NCBI GenBank assembly: GCA_966210935.1
Contig: CBIHLX010000012.1
Coordinates: forward strand, 1 to 18,983
Reading direction: 5' to 3'
Length of the DNA stretch: 18,983 bases
Origin: CBIHLX01 sp966210935
GTDB taxonomy: Bacteria; Patescibacteriota; Saccharimonadia; Saccharimonadales; Saccharimonadaceae
Every line of letters starts with the position of its first letter. The first letter of the stretch is position 1. Position numbers and translations under genes: made by a program. Below the pieces are notes generated by a model. The model ran no database searches and was not told the origin of the DNA. It was given only the letters and a program-made list of their open reading frames with translations. Shown here piece after piece: positions 7,291-12,504 of the stretch.

Positions 7291-8556
7291 TTACGCCACC
7301 TCTAGCTGAACTGTTAAATCGCTACCAGGAATTGTCGATCCAACTTGGGCGACATCAACAGTTACATACGCCCCTGACGCAACCGACGTAACATTCATAT
7401 TTGTCACATACCCAGAAGTCATTGAGCCAGCAGCAATCGTAGGGCGATTTGCCTGAGTAGTGAAAATAGTCGTACCATTTACTTTAATGTCGACAATCAA
7501 AGACGCTCCGGTTGGTGCCGTTCCGACAGACGCACGAACCCCATTGATAGTCCAGGCGGTAGCACGGTTATTATAAAGTCGATGTACCCCGGTCTCGACG
7601 ACCACATTACCAGTCGACGAGAATACTTGAGATATGGACGACATCGGCAGCTGGGCAGTTGGCACCTTGCCTGTTGCATCGAGACCAGCATATCCATTGG
7701 CCATACCCTTGCTTGCCACTTGCTCGGCACCAGTGATACGACTGTCGTTACCCTGAGTGACCGTACCTGCCGTCGTACCAAAACTGACCGCCAGGGTGCG
7801 GTTAGCACTGAGGTCGCCACCGCCCATCAAGCCCGCTCCGGCGGAAATGGTGGTCGAGGTAGCCACTTTGCCAGAAAGTGCCGGGACGATAGGTGAACTA
7901 GCCGTTCCCCCCAGGTCGCCGCTTAATTGGATAAGTCCTTTGGTTGCTGCGTCGGCATCGGGTGACACCGAAGGAGCCGGCAACTGGACACTCGGCACCT
8001 TGCCAGCCGAACCAAGAGAGGCGTAGCCGTTGGCAGCACCTTTGTTAGCAAGCTGCTCCGCACCAGTAATGCGACCGTCATCACCAGCAGCCACGGTACC
8101 TGTGGTTGTACCAAAATTCACTGCCACTATACGGTTCATAGTAAGATCACCGCCACCAGTGAGACCAGCGCCAGCCGCAATGGTCGTACTGGCCGCCGCT
8201 TTGCTTGCAAGGCCCGGGACAGTTGGACTGGCTGCCGTTCCCCCCAGGTCGCCGCTTAATTGAATAATGCCTTTCGTACTCGCCGTTGCGTCAGAAGGAG
8301 CCGCGCCAGCAGGAAGCTGCGAGCTAGGCACCCTACCGGCGCCATCAAGCGAAGCGACACCATTTGGCTGGCCTATGTCGTCGGCTTTGACGTACGTCTC
8401 CTGTAGCTGTACGGCCCTGATCGAACCTGGCGCAATCGCGCCGTTGACTGCTGTTGAGTCGAGCGTCCCGTCTAGGTTGTGAGACACATCAAGAAAAGTG
8501 TTGAGGATATCCCCCCACTGGCCACTATCGCTACCCGGTACCGGTAATCGTGCCAT
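7291..8556 (-). CDS. Tail-fibre-like repeat protein
   Basis: The N-terminus, LPVPGSDSGQWGDILNTFL followed by HNLDGTL, is a motif I recall from hypothetical fibre-like proteins of Saccharibacteria, actinobacteria and phages. Residues 95-205 and 206-about 305 are tandem copies of a 111-residue unit: KG(I/L)IQLSGDLGGTA, GAGLxGGGDL, then NGYASLxxxGKVPxxQLP. A partial copy of the unit's end lies at 63-83. Glycine-rich repeats with an IQLSGDLGG strand are typical of trimeric phage tail fibres. The C-terminal about 110 residues form a different beta-rich domain (TINGVRASVGTAPTGASLIVDIKVNG), a possible receptor-binding tip. No signal peptide or membrane helix is present. An AAGGAAA ribosome site precedes ATG 8556 by 7 nt. 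The 71-nt gap upstream holds no clear terminator. Confidence 0.8.
   Translation of the reverse strand: MARLPVPGSDSGQWGDILNTFLDVSHNLDGTLDSTAVNGAIAPGSIRAVQLQETYVKADDIGQPNGVASLDGAGRVPSSQLPAGAAPSDATASTKGIIQLSGDLGGTAASPTVPGLASKAAASTTIAAGAGLTGGGDLTMNRIVAVNFGTTTGTVAAGDDGRITGAEQLANKGAANGYASLGSAGKVPSVQLPAPSVSPDADAATKGLIQLSGDLGGTASSPIVPALSGKVATSTTISAGAGLMGGGDLSANRTLAVSFGTTAGTVTQGNDSRITGAEQVASKGMANGYAGLDATGKVPTAQLPMSSISQVFSSTGNVVVETGVHRLYNNRATAWTINGVRASVGTAPTGASLIVDIKVNGTTIFTTQANRPTIAAGSMTSGYVTNMNVTSVASGAYVTVDVAQVGSTIPGSDLTVQLEVA
7901..8262. repeat. 333-bp in-frame tandem repeat with 29-bp identical core
   Basis: The 29-bp segments at 7901-7929 and 8234-8262 are identical, both encoding the IQLSGDLGGTA region with its six-C run. 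They lie exactly 333 bp (111 codons) apart. This marks the tandem duplication inside the fibre gene. The surrounding copies have diverged, so the identical core reflects recent conversion or strong constraint. Confidence 0.85.
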
Positions 8557-8627
8557 GTGTCTGTTTCCTTGTTGCGCTTATGTTATTAAAATTAATACTA
8601 CCACATTTCGGGCAGCTTTTTGAGTAT

Positions 8628-8927
8628 TTATGACAACGGCACACCCCAGCCTCGATACGACCGATGACTTGGACTGAGCACTTCCACGTATATTGACCCG
8701 AGCATCCGTTTTGGCGTGCCGTATGTTGCCGTTTCAATGTACGCAGTGCCGAGTTGACGCTGCGGATTCGCCTGTGTTGCAGCTTCAACATACAGTGTAT
8801 CAAGTTGACGCGGCGCCTCACTCGTCGCCACCGTTGCCTCAACGTACACCGTATTGAGCCGGCGCGACGGCGAGCTATTAGCCGAAACCGCCTCAACATA
8901 CTCGGTCAGAATTCGGGCGTCCGTCAT
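8628..8927 (-). CDS. Small 18-residue-repeat protein with YRGWG cap
   Basis: Function unknown. The 99 residues are almost wholly five units of 17-18 residues (4-21, 22-39, 40-56, 57-73, 74-90) with the pattern [RA]-[RQMI]-[LI]-x-[TS]-x-Y-[VI]-E-[AVT]. The conserved Tyr-Val-Glu recurs at residues 10-12, 28-30, 46-48, 63-65 (Tyr-Ile-Glu) and 80-82. The protein ends YRGWGVPLS, almost the same cap as the 470-residue protein at 4913-6325. There are no membrane helices and no signal peptide. The ATG at 8927 lies 2 nt after the TGA of the upstream lectin-like gene, so translation is probably coupled. Regular repeats with conserved Glu and aromatic residues could form a beta-solenoid or a stack on a fibre, but that is a guess. 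Confidence 0.75.
   Translation of the reverse strand: MTDARILTEYVEAVSANSSPSRRLNTVYVEATVATSEAPRQLDTLYVEAATQANPQRQLGTAYIETATYGTPKRMLGSIYVEVLSPSHRSYRGWGVPLS
8658..8918 (-). repeat. Five 17-18-residue repeats
   Basis: Coding repeat spanning residues 4-90 of the 99-residue protein. The units align in register on the Tyr-Val-Glu core, and the last unit (RMLGSIYVEVLSPS) leads into YRGWG exactly as in the last repeat of the 470-residue protein: nine residues separate the conserved Glu from the Tyr of the cap in both. Confidence 0.85.
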
Positions 8928-8929
8928 AA

Positions 8930-10006
8930 TCAGGCGACTTCCATACCCGCTTCAAGAGCATTCGCCCCGGTCACAGTCCAAGCCGCAGCGGTCGCAGGGT
9001 CAGTTTCTCGCATCTGCACATAGCTCGTTGCCGATGTCGAAAGTGGCTGCGTCGTATCGTAATAGACACTCGCTCCGGATTTGAGCGCCACCCTCGCACT
9101 CGCCGCACCAGCGTCGGACTTTTGCATATGCGCTACCGACTGAAGACCATACACCGTTGTCGTACTGGCCGTCAGATCAGACAGGCTGTATGTATCACGC
9201 TGCCCAACGGTCGACGAGCTATTATACGTCGTGCTTACATAAGGTACTTCACTGACATTGGCATAGTTATTTGCTGAGCCGGTTGGGGCAAGTTGCGTCG
9301 ATGAGCCGGCGGCATTAGGAAGCATCGACTGCACACGGACATCTCCAAGGAACGTATTATTGACCACACCAGTGGCATCACATACATAGAAATCATCAAT
9401 TGATATCACGCAATTAGGACTCGAGACATAGCGCCCTGTTCGAAAGCGAATTGCATCAATATTCGTGCTCGTCCCACCATTCTTGGTGTTACCCGTAAAA
9501 TTTATTACTTGCCTCCCGTCCACGCGCACTGTTACCTGTCCGGTCGTCGCGTTAATCGTGGCGTACATTTCAATATAATGCCAGTTGCCATCAAGTGTCC
9601 CCGCAGAAGTAGACGCAATAAGGGACCCCGATGGACTAAAGAAAGTTCCTGAACCTGGATCTCCTCGATAGAGCGCAAGTGCATTTGTTGACAGGCGCCG
9701 AAGATACAGGTGACCCGTTGCACCGTTATCGGTATATACACCGAACAGATTTGCAGTCAGGTCGCTGTTATTGCCCGACTCTAACCCTACCTGGATGGCG
9801 GCACCAGCATAAATGGACGACGAGGCGGGAAGCGCACGTAGAATTGATAAATTAACGTTATTGTTGGTCACTGCATTAAGTGTTGCCGACTTCCCGGCTC
9901 CTAGTCGCGTTGCCGTAGCGTACGTGATATCAGAGGCCGTGCCAGTGACCGTCCACCGCATCGGCACATCCTGAACATCAAACCCGTCAGAATAAAGCAA
10001 TGCCAT
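8930..10006 (-). CDS. Lectin-like phage-tail-type protein, paralogue B
   Basis: This 358-residue protein is a close paralogue of the gene directly upstream (10010-11077). The N-terminal about 215 residues look like a concanavalin-A/LamG-type beta sandwich: MALLYSDGFD, HLYLRRLSTNALALYRG, GNWHYIEMYATI, VTVRVDG, ISIDDFYVCD. The C-terminal part starts at NNTFLGDVRVQSMLPNAAGSS, runs through a Ser/Thr-rich segment with SSTVGQRDTYSLSDL, and ends EAGMEVA. Related proteins occur in phage structural regions; carbohydrate binding is plausible but unproven. No signal peptide is visible. The ATG at 10006 is 3 nt after the upstream stop and uses a GGAGGTGG ribosome site formed by that gene's last codons. 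Confidence 0.78.
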   Translation of the reverse strand: MALLYSDGFDVQDVPMRWTVTGTASDITYATATRLGAGKSATLNAVTNNNVNLSILRALPASSSIYAGAAIQVGLESGNNSDLTANLFGVYTDNGATGHLYLRRLSTNALALYRGDPGSGTFFSPSGSLIASTSAGTLDGNWHYIEMYATINATTGQVTVRVDGRQVINFTGNTKNGGTSTNIDAIRFRTGRYVSSPNCVISIDDFYVCDATGVVNNTFLGDVRVQSMLPNAAGSSTQLAPTGSANNYANVSEVPYVSTTYNSSSTVGQRDTYSLSDLTASTTTVYGLQSVAHMQKSDAGAASARVALKSGASVYYDTTQPLSTSATSYVQMRETDPATAAAWTVTGANALEAGMEVA

Positions 10007-10009
10007 ATG

Positions 10010-11077
10010 CTATGCCACCTCCATCCCGGCTTCGAGCGCGTTTGCGTTGCCTACCGTCCAGGCAGCAGAGGTAGCCGGGTCAGTTTCACGTAGCTGGACA
10101 TAGACGGTCGGTGAAGTACCGAGCGACTGCGTTGCATCGTAGTACACACTTCCACCAGATTTGAGCGCCACTTTCGCATTTGCCGTCCCGGCATCAGATT
10201 TCTGCATATGCGCTACAGATTGGGTCGCCAGAATGGTTGTCGTACTGATTGCTAAATCCGACAATGCATATGTGTCGCGCTGCCCAACGGTCGAAGAGCT
10301 GTTATATGTCGTGTTATTATAGGGGACTTCAGCGGCATTTGCATAGTTATTTGCCGAGCCGGTTGGTGTCAGCTGCGTGGACGAACCGGCAGCATTTGGG
10401 GTCATTGATTGAACTCTCACATCACCAAGGAATGTGTTATTAACCGTACCCGCCGTATCACATATGTACAAGTCATCGATACTGATTGCGGTCGATCCGC
10501 CCGTATACCTGCCCGTCCGGAAGCGAACACCATCGATATTAGTACTTGTGCCACCATTGCGTGTATTGCCGGTAAAATCTATCACCGTAGTACCATCGAC
10601 TCTTACGGTCAAGCGTCCTGTTGTGGCATGAATAACGGCATACACTTCAACGTAATGCCAGTTACTGTCAAGGACACCCGCCACAGATACTGCAATTTGC
10701 GTGCCGCTTGGATTGTTGACATCCCCTGCTCCTGGATTGCCACGATAGAGAGCGATCGCATTCGTACCAAGCCGACGAAGATAGATATGGCCGCTACTGC
10801 CGCCATCGGTATACATACCAAATAAGTTGGCAGTTGGATCATTACCGCCTCCTTCTGAACCGACCTGCAGCGCTGCCCCTATATAAATTGAGCCGCTAGC
10901 CGGGAATCCCTTCAGTGCGTAGGTTGAAGACGTGGCGCTCAGCGTACTGAGCGTGAGCGCTTTGCCCGCCCCAAAACGTGTTGACGTTGCGTAAGTAAAC
11001 TCGTTCGCAGCACCGCCCTGAACCCAGCGCAATGCACTGTCCTGAAAGTCGAACCCGTCAATATAAAGCAGCGCCAT
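10010..11077 (-). CDS. Lectin-like phage-tail-type protein, paralogue A
   Basis: First gene of the cassette, 355 residues, matching paralogue B over its whole length: MALLYIDGFDFQDSALRW, GHIYLRRLGTNAIALYRG, SNWHYVEVYAVI, LTVRVDG, AISIDDLYICD, NNTFLGDVRVQSMTPNAAGSS and the end EAGMEVA. The central and C-terminal motifs are nearly identical between copies, while the first about 80 residues and some loops differ, as expected if a common scaffold carries variable binding surfaces. The beta-sandwich lectin-like assignment rests on pattern only. There is no signal peptide. Its upstream region contains a plausible promoter and a 21-nt inverted repeat. A GGGG about 8 nt before the ATG is a weak ribosome site. 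Confidence 0.78.
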   Translation of the reverse strand: MALLYIDGFDFQDSALRWVQGGAANEFTYATSTRFGAGKALTLSTLSATSSTYALKGFPASGSIYIGAALQVGSEGGGNDPTANLFGMYTDGGSSGHIYLRRLGTNAIALYRGNPGAGDVNNPSGTQIAVSVAGVLDSNWHYVEVYAVIHATTGRLTVRVDGTTVIDFTGNTRNGGTSTNIDGVRFRTGRYTGGSTAISIDDLYICDTAGTVNNTFLGDVRVQSMTPNAAGSSTQLTPTGSANNYANAAEVPYNNTTYNSSSTVGQRDTYALSDLAISTTTILATQSVAHMQKSDAGTANAKVALKSGGSVYYDATQSLGTSPTVYVQLRETDPATSAAWTVGNANALEAGMEVA

Positions 11078-11082
11078 ACTTA

Positions 11083-11103
11083 AACCCCAATTATATTGAG
11101 GTT
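11083..11103. repeat. Inverted repeat in the leader of the tail-like cassette
   Basis: AACCCCAAT (11083-11091), a TAT loop, then ATTGAGGTT (11095-11103): nine pairs, one of which would be a G-U wobble in the minus-strand RNA. It lies between the predicted -10 box and the ATG of the first cassette gene. No U-run follows it, so it is a poor terminator for grpE. It could be an operator, a leader hairpin, or chance. Confidence 0.45.
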
Positions 11104-11132
11104 AGTATACCGAAACTATAATCGTTCGTAAA
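11104..11132 (-). promoter_or_regulatory. Putative promoter of the tail-like cassette
   Basis: Minus-strand TTTACG (11132-11127), 17-nt spacer, TATACT (11109-11104), with a predicted start near 11097. A second possible -10, TATAAT at 11095-11090, lies closer to the ATG but has a weak -35. The hexamers sit in the 56-nt gap after grpE and partly overlap the end of the grpE coding region. This would let the cassette be transcribed apart from the heat-shock genes. Confidence 0.45.
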
Positions 11133-11133
11133 G

Positions 11134-11604
11134 CTATTGCTTGGTTACTTTAACCATAGCATGGCGAATAGGACTGCCGCCTAAGGTATAGCCTGCTTGA
11201 AGCTCTTCGGCAATGACCTCTTTGTCGCCTTCGGCATCTTCATCAAATTGGATCGCCTCATGCAGGTCGGGGTTAAATTCGACACCTTCCTTGGCGTCAA
11301 TACGCTTAAGATCGAGACTCTCGAGTGCTTTATCGAGATTTTTCACAAGACCGCTAATTCCCTGTGCCCATTTATGATCTTTGAGATCGTCTGGCATGTA
11401 CACAACAGCACGCTCAATAGTATCGATAATTGGCAAGAGCTTCATGATTGCTGCTGCTTTACCAGTTTCACGCGCTGCTACTTTTTCTGCTTCGACACGC
11501 TTGCGATAGTTTTCAAAATCAGCGCGCGTACGCTGCAAGTCGGCGGTCAATTCGGCAATTTGCTGTTCAAGTTCGTCTGTCTTCTTTGTCTTCTCTTTTG
11601 TCAT
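11134..11604 (-). CDS. grpE: GrpE, nucleotide-exchange factor of DnaK
   Basis: Homodimeric co-chaperone that drives ADP release from DnaK and senses temperature through its long helix. The 156 residues are on the short side for GrpE because the acidic N-terminal tail is brief. A heptad-rich coiled coil covers about 8-45, containing the family stretch TRADFENYRKRVEAEK. A four-helix region with LLPIIDTIERA follows, then the compact beta domain at about 105-156 with FNPDLHEAI and the ending GYTLGGSPIRHAMVKVTK, which contacts the DnaK ATPase domain. The ATG at 11604 has a near-perfect GGAGGT site at 11608-11613. It starts 11 nt after the small hydrophobic ORF and is probably cotranscribed with hrcA from the CIRCE promoter. 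Confidence 0.97.
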   Translation of the reverse strand: MTKEKTKKTDELEQQIAELTADLQRTRADFENYRKRVEAEKVAARETGKAAAIMKLLPIIDTIERAVVYMPDDLKDHKWAQGISGLVKNLDKALESLDLKRIDAKEGVEFNPDLHEAIQFDEDAEGDKEVIAEELQAGYTLGGSPIRHAMVKVTKQ

Positions 11605-11615
11605 ACTACCTCCAA

Positions 11616-11750
11616 CTAAAACATACCTACCAGGGCCTGGAAGAAGCTTGTAATAGCATTCACAATGGCATTAATGACAGTCACAATACCCGAAATAATT
11701 GCGTTAATAATCGCAACGATACCATCGACGATTGTTTGAATTAGTTCCAT
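11616..11750 (-). CDS. 44-residue hydrophobic hendecad-repeat peptide in the hrcA-grpE operon
   Basis: Not a recognised family. A TAATG overlap joins its ATG to the hrcA stop codon. GAGGAGGT (11757-11764) at 6-nt spacing is among the best ribosome sites in the window, and the TAG stop is 11 nt before the grpE ATG. After MELIQT, the peptide consists of three 11-residue repeats, IVDGIVAIINA, IISGIVTVINA and IVNAITSFFQA, plus LVGMF. Hydrophobic pairs recur every 4-3-4 residues from residue 3 to 41, so a helix would carry a narrow Gly/Asn/Ser/Thr/Gln/Asp stripe on an otherwise greasy surface. The only charged side chains are Glu2 and Asp9. A membrane-embedded or membrane-surface helix, possibly self-associating, is the natural reading. 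A regulatory peptide, a toxin-like peptide or a PSM-like peptide are alternatives. Cotranscription with hrcA would make it heat-inducible. Confidence 0.8.
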   Translation of the reverse strand: MELIQTIVDGIVAIINAIISGIVTVINAIVNAITSFFQALVGMF

Positions 11751-12457
11751 TACAATACCTCCTCAAGCATCGCGCCCGCATGACGGACGAGACGCATTAC
11801 TTTGCCATAACTCTGCCGGGTTGGACCAAGCACACCGATGTAGCTGCGATCACTGTAGGGCGAGCGGAATCGGCTGATGATCAGGGTTGCCCCGCTCGTT
11901 TTACCGATTGGATTTTCACTACCAATATACACATTGAGCGGCTCGTTTGGCGCCGCTTCGCGGAGCCAAGGCTCGAGATTATCAAGAAGTCGCGCCACCG
12001 CCTGAACGTGCTGGCCATTTAAGAATTCCGGCTGACTAAAGAGATTACCGATACCGTTCATATAAAGCTCGTCGCCAATGGTGGCAATACCGAGGTTCTG
12101 TGTCAGTTCTACCAAGCTATCAACCGCACTACGAATAGCACGGTCGGCGCGATCTCCGTGGGTATTCACGCGTGCCGCAAGTGCTCGTGCGCTGCGATCA
12201 AGCAACGGCGTCTGCCCTGCGCTCGCCTCGGTCAAACTATTAACGTAAAAGCGATACCCTTGGTCGGTTGGAATACGTCCTGCACTGGTATGTGGCTGCA
12301 TGATCATCCCCATCTCTTCAAGACGGGCCATTTCGCTACGAATCGTTGCGCTCGAAACATTGAATAACTTGGCGAGCGTCACGCTCCCAACTGGAGCAGC
12401 GATTTCTGCGTACTGCTCAATAATGGCGGCTAAAATAGCAATCTGACGATCTGTCAT
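11750..12457 (-). CDS. hrcA: Heat-shock repressor HrcA (short form)
   Basis: Represses class I heat-shock genes by binding CIRCE; active folding depends on chaperone availability in characterised species. The 235 residues start MTDRQIAILAAIIEQY, the usual HrcA opening. The winged helix-turn-helix fills about 1-72 (VSSATIRSEMARLEEMGMI, then HTSAGRIPTDQGYRFYV). The ending, LGPTRQSYGKVMRLVRHAGAMLEEVL, is the conserved HrcA C-terminus. Classical HrcAs are about 340 residues, so the inserted dimerisation region between the winged helix and the GAF-like core is strongly reduced. An in-frame GTG at 12484 would add nine residues but lies inside the CIRCE and before the predicted -10, so the ATG at 12457 is preferred. 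No ribosome site precedes it, in agreement with a leaderless mRNA. The repressor controls itself, the small ORF, grpE and dnaK. Confidence 0.93.
   Translation of the reverse strand: MTDRQIAILAAIIEQYAEIAAPVGSVTLAKLFNVSSATIRSEMARLEEMGMIMQPHTSAGRIPTDQGYRFYVNSLTEASAGQTPLLDRSARALAARVNTHGDRADRAIRSAVDSLVELTQNLGIATIGDELYMNGIGNLFSQPEFLNGQHVQAVARLLDNLEPWLREAAPNEPLNVYIGSENPIGKTSGATLIISRFRSPYSDRSYIGVLGPTRQSYGKVMRLVRHAGAMLEEVL
11757..11764 (-). promoter_or_regulatory. Ribosome-binding site of the 44-residue ORF
   Basis: GAGGAGGT on the minus strand, encoded by the last codons of hrcA (Glu-Glu-Val) and placed 6 nt before the ATG at 11750. This site is the main evidence that the small ORF is translated. 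Confidence 0.8.
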
Positions 12458-12463
12458 ATCATT

Positions 12464-12492
12464 AGTATAGACTAATTTTGGCACTCTTTCAA
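12464..12492 (-). promoter_or_regulatory. hrcA promoter, predicting a leaderless transcript
   Basis: Minus-strand TTGAAA (12492-12487), a 17-nt spacer and TATACT (12469-12464). Counting the last base of the -10 as -7 places +1 at 12457, exactly the A of the hrcA ATG. The -35 box is inside the CIRCE spacer, as at dnaK. Confidence 0.7.
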
Positions 12493-12504
12493 CAAGAGTG
12501 CTAG
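12478..12504 (-). promoter_or_regulatory. CIRCE operator of hrcA-ORF44-grpE
   Basis: TTGGCACTC (12478-12486), a 9-nt spacer and GAGTGCTAG (12496-12504): each arm differs from the consensus at one position. The right arm includes the gmk stop codon (TAG at 12503-12501), so operator and coding sequence share bases. HrcA bound here would cover the -35 box and give autoregulation. Confidence 0.9.

Noticed and set aside
8557..8627. Internal promoter or terminator between the 99-residue protein and the fibre gene
   Set aside because: The 71-nt gap has AT-rich stretches such as TAGTAT, but no -35 at proper spacing and no stem with a U-run.
10409..10825. 138-codon plus-strand open frame opposite the lectin-like gene
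   Set aside because: It lies entirely antisense to a gene with clear paralogues and motifs, its product has no recognisable features, and it has no ribosome site; a shadow of codon bias.
4913..11077. A complete or remnant prophage
   Set aside because: No integrase, attachment repeats, capsid, terminase, portal or lysis genes are visible, and coding style does not change abruptly at the borders. Tail-like content alone does not make a prophage.
12458..12484. GTG start giving a 244-residue HrcA
   Set aside because: The codon is inside the CIRCE and upstream of the predicted -10 box, and the added nine residues are not part of the usual HrcA N-terminus.
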